Below are positions 57,580-64,000 of a stretch of DNA of 64,000 nucleotides, piece by piece. The notes below the pieces were generated by a model. That model saw only the letters and a program-made list of their open reading frames with translations. It was not told where the DNA came from and ran no database searches. Position numbers and translations under genes: made by a program. Position 1 is the stretch's first letter, and each line of letters begins with the position of its first letter. Source of the DNA: Mycobacterium sp. IS-1264 (GTDB lineage: Bacteria; Actinomycetota; Actinomycetes; Mycobacteriales; Mycobacteriaceae); the NCBI RefSeq assembly GCF_001954195.1, contig NZ_MBES01000005.1, positions 43,954 to 107,953 of the forward strand, read 5' to 3'.

Positions 57580-58652
57580 TACAGCTTTCCTGTCCGCCTG
57601 TCTTCGCCGATCTTGAGAATCGGAGTCCGGTTGTCCGGTTGAACCCTATCCCAAAGGCCGCCCTTGCCCAGCTCTCGTCCCCGCTGGTCCTCTCGCCTCA
57701 ACCACTCCTCGGCGCTACTGATCCGATTCGGGTGGATCTCGTCGAGCAAGGCGTAATCACGCGTAATGACTTCGTGCTTCCACAGATTCCAGAACCCTGT
57801 GAAGTTGTCGCGAATGCTCATGGTGCTCTTGTCATTTGGGTCGGCGTTGTACCCGGCAGGCGCCTGTGCGGCCGCGCTCATCGGACCGGTGCGCCAGTAC
57901 TCGTCCAGGTCGGTGTCGATGTATCGTGCCGGATGCCCGGTGACCTTCTCGAACGCCGCGGCGAGGTCGGCATAGCGGACCTGGTCGATGGCTACCTCGA
58001 GATCCATGCCGTTCGCCCGCTCTCGATGGTCGAAAAGCCAGCGGACGTAATACCCGCAGTCCTCGAGTGACACGTGCGGCACGGCGCCCTCACCGAGCGG
58101 GACTCGCCACGTCACGACGCCGTCCTCCACGGTGGGTGTCATGGGTGTCCCGGGCGAGATCACCATTTCGATGTACGGGCCGGTCGTGAAGACCGCCGCG
58201 CCCATCCGGTAGCGATTCGCCTGGTTCTGGAACAAGATCCACTCGCCCACGCGGCCCTTGCCGTCGTAGTGGCCGGTGCGGAATCTCGAGTCATAGCCCG
58301 ACTTCTTGAGCCCGTAGTCGAGGTTGCCGTACACGAAGAACTTGACGCCTTCTTCGATGGCGATCTCGTAAGCGCGGATCGCCCAGTAGATCTCGGTCTT
58401 TTCGCCGGTGTTGAACCCGTCGATGTTGACGAATGCGCCGTCGGCGCCGCGGAATCCTTCCCGCAGGACCTCCTCGTCGGCGAAGGTGCCTTCCAGGATG
58501 GAGACGTTGCCGAGTTCGAGAAGTTCCTTGGCACGCCGGGAGGCGGGATCACGGCTGAGGACTCGAACGGAGTACTTCTTGTCGGCGACCAGGGCGCGAA
58601 CGATGGGGATGCCCTGGGCCCCGGTGCCGCCTATGACAAAGATCTTGGACAT
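57579..58652 (-). CDS. NmrA-like NAD(P)-binding protein
   Basis: The 357-residue protein begins with a Rossmann motif, IFVIGGTGAQGIPIVRALV, followed by VRVLSRDP. The NmrA-type pattern GADGAFVNIDGFNT and VKFFVYGNLDYG comes next. It lacks a clear SDR YxxxK, so it may be a redox sensor or an isoflavone-reductase-like enzyme. The ATG at 58652 sits in a GGAGGCCACCAAC context, 17 bp after the thiolase stop. Its role in the operon is unknown. Confidence 0.8.
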   Translation of the reverse strand: MSKIFVIGGTGAQGIPIVRALVADKKYSVRVLSRDPASRRAKELLELGNVSILEGTFADEEVLREGFRGADGAFVNIDGFNTGEKTEIYWAIRAYEIAIEEGVKFFVYGNLDYGLKKSGYDSRFRTGHYDGKGRVGEWILFQNQANRYRMGAAVFTTGPYIEMVISPGTPMTPTVEDGVVTWRVPLGEGAVPHVSLEDCGYYVRWLFDHRERANGMDLEVAIDQVRYADLAAAFEKVTGHPARYIDTDLDEYWRTGPMSAAAQAPAGYNADPNDKSTMSIRDNFTGFWNLWKHEVITRDYALLDEIHPNRISSAEEWLRREDQRGRELGKGGLWDRVQPDNRTPILKIGEDRRTGKL

Positions 58653-58669
58653 GTTGGTGGCCTCCGCTC

Positions 58670-59854
58670 TCACAGCCGCTCGATGATGGTGGCGTTGGCC
58701 ATGCCGCCGCCCTCGCACATCGTCTGCAGGCCGTACCGACCGCCGCGCTGCTCCAGCGCGTTGACCAGCGTGGTCATGATGCGGGCACCGCTGGCGCCCA
58801 GCGGGTGGCCGATCGCGATGGCGCCCCCGTTGACGTTGGTCTTCGCCAGATCCGCGCCGGTGTCGGCCGCCCATGCGAGTACGACGGGTGCAAAGGCCTC
58901 GTTGACCTCGAACAGGTCGATGTCGGCCAGCGTTAGCCCGGCGCGATGCAGCACCTTCTCGGTAGCGGGGATGACGCCCGTCAGCATGTACAGCGGATCC
59001 GAGCCCACCACGGTGGTGGTGTGGATCCGGGCCAGCGGGCGCAGGCCGAGCTTGCGGGCCACCTCGCTGGTGGTGATCAGAACCGCGGCGCTGCCGTCGG
59101 AGAGCGGCGACGAGTTTCCGGGCGTGATCTCCCAATTGATCTGCGGGAAGCGGTCTTTCATCGCCTCGCTGTAGAACGCGGGCTGCAGCGTGGCCAGCGT
59201 CTCGACGGTGGTGGCGGGCCGGATGATCTCGTCGTACTCCAGCCCGGCGATCGGGATCAGCTCGTTGTCGAAGAGTCCGTCCTTGGTGGCACGGGCGGCC
59301 TTCTCATGGCTGGCCGCGGAGAATTCGTCGAGCTGGGTGCGCGAGAAGCCCCACTTCGCCGCGATGAGTTCGGCGCTGATGCCCTGCGGCACCAGGCCGT
59401 CGGGGTAGCGCGCCGCCATGTCGTTGCCGAACGGATTGCTGCCCGGCAGTACCGAGCTGCCCATCACGACCCGGCTCATCGACTCCACGCCGCCGGCGAT
59501 CACGATGTCGTAGGCGCCGGCGAGCACGCCCTGGGCGGCGAAGCTGATGGCCTGCTGGCTGCTGCCGCACTGCCGGTCGACCGTGGTACCGGGGACCGAC
59601 TCCGGGAAACCGGCTCCCAGCAAGGCATTACGGGCGATGTTGACGGCCTGGTCGCCGACCTGGGTGACCGCACCCGCGATGACGTCGTCGATCTGCACCG
59701 GGTCCACGCCGGTGCGTGCCACCAGTTGGCGCAGGCTGTGCGCCAGCAGGTCCGCGGGCAGTACGTCGTGCAACGCGCCGCTGGCCTTGCCCTTCCCGAT
59801 GGGGGTTCGGACGGCGCCGACGATGACGGCGTCGCGGCCTTGATAGCCGGTCAT
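58670..59854 (-). CDS. Acetyl-CoA acyltransferase (thiolase)
   Basis: The 394-residue thiolase shows the active cysteine in TTVDRQCGSSQQAISFAA, then NVNGGAIAIGHPLGASGARI and the second cysteine in MCEGGGMANATIIERL. Thiolases cleave 3-oxoacyl-CoA. The best-known mycobacterial relatives work on fatty acid or steroid side chains, but the substrate here is open. AGGAGG before the ATG at 59854 is strong. It is the first gene of the leftward operon and faces the HxlR regulator across a repeat-rich spacer. Confidence 0.9.
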   Translation of the reverse strand: MTGYQGRDAVIVGAVRTPIGKGKASGALHDVLPADLLAHSLRQLVARTGVDPVQIDDVIAGAVTQVGDQAVNIARNALLGAGFPESVPGTTVDRQCGSSQQAISFAAQGVLAGAYDIVIAGGVESMSRVVMGSSVLPGSNPFGNDMAARYPDGLVPQGISAELIAAKWGFSRTQLDEFSAASHEKAARATKDGLFDNELIPIAGLEYDEIIRPATTVETLATLQPAFYSEAMKDRFPQINWEITPGNSSPLSDGSAAVLITTSEVARKLGLRPLARIHTTTVVGSDPLYMLTGVIPATEKVLHRAGLTLADIDLFEVNEAFAPVVLAWAADTGADLAKTNVNGGAIAIGHPLGASGARIMTTLVNALEQRGGRYGLQTMCEGGGMANATIIERL

Positions 59855-59862
59855 GGCTCCTC

Positions 59863-59904
59863 CTTGAGTACAGAATCTTGAGTCCAGAATCTCGAGTCCA
59901 GAAG
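59863..59904. repeat. Three tandem 14-bp repeats in the thiolase/hxlR spacer
   Basis: CTTGAGTACAGAAT, CTTGAGTCCAGAAT and CTCGAGTCCAGAAG follow one another without gaps, directly upstream of the thiolase ribosome site. They may be operators of the divergent HxlR regulator or part of the leader. Confidence 0.75.
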
Positions 59905-59928
59905 CTAGGTATTGCTAGCTGTACCTAG
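59905..59928. promoter_or_regulatory. Inverted repeat between thiolase and hxlR genes
   Basis: CTAGGTA and TACCTAG form perfect 7-bp arms around 10 bases, and a -10-like TATAGT follows at 59942-59947, 30 bp before the regulator start. The position suits autoregulation by the HxlR protein. Confidence 0.6.
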
Positions 59929-59977
59929 GTAAACATCTGGGTATAGTAAAAGCAACCCAGATCGAGAGGTGATTTGC

Positions 59978-60451
59978 GTGACATTTCTGCAGGGGGTGCT
60001 GGCCGACCGCGACAAATGGTCGCCGGTGGGAGAGTGCTCCATCGAGAAGACGATGGCGGTGCTCGGCACCAAGTCGGCGATGCTCATCATGCGCGAGGCG
60101 TACTACGGCACCACCCGGTTCGACGACTTCGCGCGCCGGGTCGGCATCACCAAGGCGGCCACCTCGGCGCGGCTGGCCGAACTGGTCGACCTCGGGCTAC
60201 TGGCGCGGCGGCCCTACCGCGAACCAGGGCAACGCGGCCGCGACGAGTACGTCCTCACCGAGGCCGGCATCGACTTCATGCCGGTGGTATGGGCGATGTT
60301 CGAGTGGGGGAGACACCACCTGCCCGGACGGAACCGCCTGCGGCTGGTTCACCAGGGCTGCGGTGCCGAGGCAAGCGTGGAAATCCGTTGCGCCGAAGGG
60401 CATCCGGTGCCGCCCGACGAGCTCGGCATGCGATTGGTCAAGCCTGGTTGA
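59978..60451 (+). CDS. HxlR-family transcriptional regulator
   Basis: The 157-residue protein contains a winged-helix HxlR domain: WSPVGECSIEKTMAVLGTKSAMLIMREAYYGTTRFDDFARRVGITKAATSARLAELVDLGLL is the core (about 14-75) in outline. The C-terminus has cysteines in HQGCGAE and EIRCAEGH, which could form a zinc or redox site. GAGAGG eight bases upstream supports the GTG at 59978. It probably controls the divergent thiolase operon. Its 3' end overlaps the convergent rsgA gene by 14 bp. Confidence 0.88.
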   Translation: MTFLQGVLADRDKWSPVGECSIEKTMAVLGTKSAMLIMREAYYGTTRFDDFARRVGITKAATSARLAELVDLGLLARRPYREPGQRGRDEYVLTEAGIDFMPVVWAMFEWGRHHLPGRNRLRLVHQGCGAEASVEIRCAEGHPVPPDELGMRLVKPG

Positions 60452-61430
60452 GCACCGCAAGCAGCCGTCGGGCCGCCGCGACGCGGCGAACGGCGGGCCC
60501 GGACAGGCTGTCCAGCGCGCATTCGGGATCGGCCGGCGGCCCCAGGTGACCACAGCCGCGGGGGCAGTCGGCAATCGCCTCCGCCAGATCCGAGAACGCC
60601 AGCAGCACGTCGTCCGGCTGAATATGCGCCAGCCCGAAGGAACGGATCCCCGGCGTGTCGATCACCCAGCCGGAGCCCTGCAGCGGCTCGCCCAATGGAA
60701 GAGCCACGGACTGCGTCGAGGTGTGTCGCCCCCTGCCGATATCGGTGACCTCGCCGACGGCCCGATCCGCCTCGGGCACAAGGCGATTCACCAGCGTCGA
60801 CTTGCCGACCCCGGAATGCCCGAGCAGCACCGTGATCTTGCCGGCGAGCAGGTCCGCGACCGCGAGCAGGGGATCGTCGCGGCCCGCGGCGACCACCGTC
60901 AGGTCCAGGTCCACGAACTGCCGCTCGAACGGCTCGGGTGGGGCCAGGTCGGTCTTGGTCAGGCAGAGAATCGGTGCCAGCCCGCCGGCGTAGGCGGCGA
61001 TCAGCGTCCGGTCGACCAGACCGGTGCGTGGCGGCGGGTCCGCCATGGCCACCACGATCAGCAGTTGGTCGGCGTTGGCGACCACGACTCGCTCGGTGGG
61101 ATCGGTGTCATCGGCGGTGCGCCGCAACACCGTTCGCCGCTCGCCGCGGCGCACGATGCGGGCCAGGGTGTCCGGCCGGCCGGACAGGTCGCCGACCAAA
61201 TCGACATCGTCGCCGACGACGATCGGCGTGCGACCCAGCTCGCGGGCCCGCATGGCGGTCACCCGGCGTTCGGGGCTGCCGCCCAGCACACATCCCCAGC
61301 GGCCGCGATCGACACTGACCACCATCGCGGCCTCTGCATCGGCATGCTGCGGACGAGTCTTGGTCCGGGGTCGCGATCCCCGGCCGGACCGGACTTTGAC
61401 GTCGGACTCGTCGTAGTCGCCGGGCCTCAA
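60438..61430 (-). CDS. rsgA: Ribosome small subunit-dependent GTPase RsgA
   Basis: RsgA is a circularly permuted GTPase that checks late 30S assembly. The 330-residue protein shows the permuted order: [12 protein letters not shown] (G4), [15 protein letters not shown] (G1), then [10 protein letters not shown] (G3). A C-terminal zinc site with [10 protein letters not shown] and ADPECAL closes it. The TTG at 61430 overlaps the aroA stop (TTGA) and gives exactly the length of M. tuberculosis Rv3228. Confidence 0.94.
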   Translation of the reverse strand: MRPGDYDESDVKVRSGRGSRPRTKTRPQHADAEAAMVVSVDRGRWGCVLGGSPERRVTAMRARELGRTPIVVGDDVDLVGDLSGRPDTLARIVRRGERRTVLRRTADDTDPTERVVVANADQLLIVVAMADPPPRTGLVDRTLIAAYAGGLAPILCLTKTDLAPPEPFERQFVDLDLTVVAAGRDDPLLAVADLLAGKITVLLGHSGVGKSTLVNRLVPEADRAVGEVTDIGRGRHTSTQSVALPLGEPLQGSGWVIDTPGIRSFGLAHIQPDDVLLAFSDLAEAIADCPRGCGHLGPPADPECALDSLSGPAVRRVAAARRLLAVLNQA

Positions 61431-62713
61431 CCGCTGGAACCCTCGAGCATGCGCGCCCACAGCCGCGGGAACTCCGGCAATGTCTTTGTCGTGGCGCCGA
61501 TGTCGTCCACCTGAACTCCGGCGACCCGCAACCCGATGATCGCGCCGGCCATCGCCATGCGGTGATCGGCGTAGGCGCGCCAGGTGCCGGCCCGCAGCGG
61601 CGTCGCGGTGATCACCAGGCCGTCGGGGGTTTCGGCGCAGTTGCCCCCCAGGCGGTTGATCTCGGCGCTCAGCGCGGCGAGCCGATCCGTCTCGTGCCCG
61701 CGCAAATGGGCGATGCCGGAGAGGCGTGACACCGAGCCCGGGTTCGCCAGCGCCGCCAGCGCGGCCACCGATGGTGTCAGCTCGCCCACGGCGCGCAGGT
61801 CGACGTCCAACCCGTCGTAACCCGACGAGCCTCGCACCTCCAGGTATGAATCAGTGTGGGTGACAACGGCATTCAGCTTCGCGAAGACGTCCAGGATGTT
61901 GTCGGCGGGTTGCACGCTGTGGGCGGGCCAGCCGGTGATGCGCACCGTTCCGCCGCTGACCACGGCGGCGGCCAGGAACGCGACGGCGTTCGTCAGGTCG
62001 GGTTCGACGTCCCAGTGTCGGGCCGCGACTACGCCCGCGCGCACCCGCCAGCGGTTCGTGACCGAGTCGTCGACGTCGACGCCGGCCTGCCGCAGCATCT
62101 GCACCGTCATCGCGATGTGCGGCGCCGAGGGCAGTGCCGAACCGGTGTGCTGGATTGTCAGGCCGTCGGTGAACGACGCGGCGCACAACAGCAGGCCCGA
62201 CACGAACTGCGACGACGCCGAGGCGTCGATCGCGACGGTGCCGCCGGCGACCGACCCGGTGCCCTGCACCCGGAAAGGCAGGCCGGTCCCGTCGATCCGG
62301 ACGCCGAGACCTCTCAGCGCGTCCAGCAGGGGTGTGATCGGCCGGACCCGGGCTTGCTCGTCGCCGTCGAAATCCACCGGCGAGTCGGCCAGCGCCGCCA
62401 ACGGCGGAACGAACCGCAGGACCGTGCCCGCCAGGCCGCAGTCCACCCGGGCGCCCGGGCCCGGGGCGATGCGGCCGCCGACGGTCAGTTCGGAACCGTC
62501 CCCCTCGACGGACAAACCCAGGGTCCGCAGCGCCCCGATCATCAGGTCGGTATCCCGGCTGCGCAGCGCCCCGCCGATGGTCGACGAGCCTTGGTTCTGT
62601 GCGGCCGCGAGCCCCGCGAGCAGCAGCGCCCGGTTGGTCTGTGACTTCGAGCCGGGAACGGTCACGGTCGCGTGCACCGGCGCCGTCGCCTCGGGGGCCG
62701 TCCAGGTCGTCAC
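61427..62713 (-). CDS. aroA: 5-enolpyruvylshikimate-3-phosphate synthase
   Basis: AroA joins shikimate-3-phosphate and PEP in aromatic amino acid synthesis. The 428-residue protein has [39 protein letters not shown], the [10 protein letters not shown] block, and [17 protein letters not shown] near the end. It starts with GTG at 62713 and overlaps rsgA. It is divergent from the SRAP gene across 44 bp. Confidence 0.96.
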   Translation of the reverse strand: MTTWTAPEATAPVHATVTVPGSKSQTNRALLLAGLAAAQNQGSSTIGGALRSRDTDLMIGALRTLGLSVEGDGSELTVGGRIAPGPGARVDCGLAGTVLRFVPPLAALADSPVDFDGDEQARVRPITPLLDALRGLGVRIDGTGLPFRVQGTGSVAGGTVAIDASASSQFVSGLLLCAASFTDGLTIQHTGSALPSAPHIAMTVQMLRQAGVDVDDSVTNRWRVRAGVVAARHWDVEPDLTNAVAFLAAAVVSGGTVRITGWPAHSVQPADNILDVFAKLNAVVTHTDSYLEVRGSSGYDGLDVDLRAVGELTPSVAALAALANPGSVSRLSGIAHLRGHETDRLAALSAEINRLGGNCAETPDGLVITATPLRAGTWRAYADHRMAMAGAIIGLRVAGVQVDDIGATTKTLPEFPRLWARMLEGSSG

Positions 62714-62757
62714 TGGTACATCATCGCTTGTGACCGCGTTCTGCCACCATGGGTGGT

Positions 62758-63582
62758 ATGTGCGGACGGTTTGCGGTTACGACGGATCCGGCCAAGCTGG
62801 CCGAGAAGATCAAGGCGATCGACGAGGCCACGGGCGCGGCGTCCGATGCTAAGACGCCCGATGCTAAGACGTCCGATGCTAAGACGCCCGATGCAAAGAC
62901 GTCCGATGTTGGCAGGCCCAACTACAACGTGGCGCCCACCTCAACGATCGCCACGGTCGTCACCCGCCACAGCGAGCCCGACGACGAACCGACCCGGCGC
63001 GTCCGGCTCATGCGGTGGGGGTTGATCCCGCCATGGGTCAAAGCCGGCCCCGACGGTGCACCAGAGAACAAGGGCCCGCTGTTGATCAACGCCCGGGCCG
63101 ACAAGGTCACAACCTCGCCCGCGTTTCGCGGTTCGGCCAAGGGCAAGCGCTGCCTGGTGCCGATGGACGGCTATTACGAGTGGCGCGTGAACGCCGATGG
63201 TGCGGGCGGAAAGAAGTCGAGCAAGACGCCGTTCTACATGTACCGCGGCGACGGGGAGCCGCTGTTCGCTGCGGGCCTGTGGTCGGTGTGGAAACCCGCG
63301 AAAGACGCTGCGCCGCTGCTGAGTTGCACGATCATCACCACCGACGCCGTGGGCGAGCTCGCCGAGATCCACGACCGGATGCCGTTGATGCTTGCTCCAG
63401 CGGACTGGGACGCCTGGCTGGATCCCGATGCCGCCCTTGACCCCGAATTCCTCACCCGCCCGCCGGATGCCGGCGACATCGAGCTGCGTCAGGTGTCCAC
63501 ACTGGTCAACAACGTTCGGAACAACGGTCCTGAGCTGCTCGCGCCGGCCGATCCGGAAACTGGGCAGCCGATCCTGCTATAG
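62758..63582 (+). CDS. SOS response-associated peptidase (SRAP/HMCES) protein
   Basis: SRAP proteins crosslink abasic sites in single-stranded DNA through an N-terminal cysteine. The 274-residue protein begins [11 protein letters not shown], so removal of Met exposes Cys2. It has the family motifs [41 protein letters not shown] and [10 protein letters not shown] with the catalytic histidine. The ATG at 62758 is required for Cys2 chemistry; an ATG at 62749 would bury it. A 15-bp repeat inserts S/P-DAKT units between the first helix and YNVAPT. Confidence 0.93.
   Translation: MCGRFAVTTDPAKLAEKIKAIDEATGAASDAKTPDAKTSDAKTPDAKTSDVGRPNYNVAPTSTIATVVTRHSEPDDEPTRRVRLMRWGLIPPWVKAGPDGAPENKGPLLINARADKVTTSPAFRGSAKGKRCLVPMDGYYEWRVNADGAGGKKSSKTPFYMYRGDGEPLFAAGLWSVWKPAKDAAPLLSCTIITTDAVGELAEIHDRMPLMLAPADWDAWLDPDAALDPEFLTRPPDAGDIELRQVSTLVNNVRNNGPELLAPADPETGQPILL
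62842..62910 (+). repeat. In-frame 15-bp tandem repeat inside the SRAP gene
   Basis: Four complete copies of (T/C)CCGATGCTAAGACG and one partial copy encode [10 protein letters not shown] units. The copies alternate T and C at the first base, and one differs by a single base. The 15-bp unit keeps the reading frame. Confidence 0.9.
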
Positions 63583-63589
63583 CGGCGCG

Positions 63590-64000
63590 CTATGCCGCGT
63601 CGTCGTCGGCGGCGTGGTCGTCGGCGGCGTCGTCGTTGTGCAGGAGTTTTTCGGGGTGCCAGTAGGTGTTGGTTCGGGGTTGGCCCCGTTCGAGGTGTGG
63701 GGGCGGGATCCATTCGGTTTCGCCCTTGGCGTTCTTGCGGGTGCTCCAACCCTCGGGTTGGACGATGTGGTGTTGGGTGGGGCAGCCGAAGGTGAGGTTG
63801 TTGACGTCGGTGCAGCCACAGGTGGCGTAGCCGACCACGTGGTGGACTTCGCTGTAGTAGCCGGGCACGGTGCAGCCGGGTGCGGTGCAGCCACGATCCT
63901 TGGCGTACAACACGATTCGTTGTGCGGGGGAGGCCAGGCGTTTGGTGTGATACAGCGCCAGGGTCTTGCCCTTGTCGAAGATGGCCAGGTAGTGCCGCGC
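63590..64000 (-). CDS. DUF222/HNH endonuclease of the 13E12 repeat family (partial)
   Basis: The frame runs off the window edge, so only the C-terminal 136 residues are visible. It shows [21 protein letters not shown], in outline the DUF222 end, then the HNH signature [37 protein letters not shown]. The last residues are Asp/Ala/His repeats ([15 protein letters not shown]) encoded by 15-bp repeats at 63602-63631. These genes are multi-copy in mycobacteria and act as sites of recombination. It converges on SRAP with 7 bp between stops. Confidence 0.88.
   Translation of the reverse strand, partial: ARHYLAIFDKGKTLALYHTKRLASPAQRIVLYAKDRGCTAPGCTVPGYYSEVHHVVGYATCGCTDVNNLTFGCPTQHHIVQPEGWSTRKNAKGETEWIPPPHLERGQPRTNTYWHPEKLLHNDDAADDHAADDDAA

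Noticed and set aside
59905..59928. Attachment site or IS end at the CTAGGTA inverted repeat
   Set aside because: No integrase or transposase is near, and the position between divergent genes suits an operator.
63590..64000. Insertion sequence or transposase at the window end
   Set aside because: The visible protein is a DUF222/HNH type 13E12 gene with no DDE motif and no inverted repeat in view.

Overview
The window is chromosomal DNA of a Mycobacterium, most likely a slow-growing non-tuberculous species. The GC content is high, GTG and TTG starts are common, and many genes overlap by ATGA or GTGA. The gene order follows the M. tuberculosis Rv3276c-to-Rv3226c block almost gene for gene: purK-purE-fadE25, ctpC, lcp-rmlD-wbbL, fbiAB-mamA, whiB2, manB/manA, alkB-rubA-rubB, ahcY-tmk-mtrAB-lpqB, hpf-secA1, ppk2, desA3, rsgA-aroA. 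Rv numbers here come from remembered H37Rv gene order, not from a search. I saw no rRNA, tRNA, CRISPR array, prophage or complete insertion sequence.

Layout. 0-12 kb holds purine synthesis, an acyl-CoA dehydrogenase, a CoA-transferase, a PacL/CtpC metal-efflux pair behind an AT-rich palindrome, and cell-wall genes (an LCP ligase, RmlD, WbbL, a GDP-mannose pyrophosphorylase). 12.2-15.5 kb is an accessory cassette (dienelactone hydrolase, TetR, CMD protein, cupin, DUF732) bounded on both sides by the same 30-bp-period hairpin repeat in direct orientation. 15.5-20 kb holds a compact operon for coenzyme F420 synthesis (fbiA, fbiB), an orphan adenine methyltransferase (mamA) and a NUDIX hydrolase. 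20-25.7 kb holds whiB2 behind a LexA-like box, and mannose activation genes. 25.7-31 kb holds an FAD oxidoreductase, an amino-acid permease and the alkane hydroxylase operon. 31-42 kb is a conserved housekeeping run.

42.3-45.6 kb is a second accessory block: an unusual twin-HD-GYP/LuxR regulator facing an ABCG-like transporter. 45.8-54.6 kb returns to conserved order: MddA-like methyltransferase, KhtTU-like antiporter pair, an unsplit WS/DGAT-family protein, PPK2, and the desaturase pair. Both desaturase genes sit behind the same double palindrome. 54.8-60.4 kb is a third accessory block. It contains a thiolase-NmrA-nitrilase-DUF302 operon divergent from an HxlR regulator, with striking repeats between them. 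The window ends with rsgA-aroA, a SRAP gene carrying an in-frame 15-bp repeat array, and the C-terminal end of a 13E12-type DUF222/HNH gene cut by the window edge.

The least familiar systems are the HxlR-controlled nitrilase/thiolase operon, the repeat-bounded TetR/DLH/CMD/cupin cassette and the twin-HD-GYP/LuxR protein. Their functions are inferred only from domains and arrangement.
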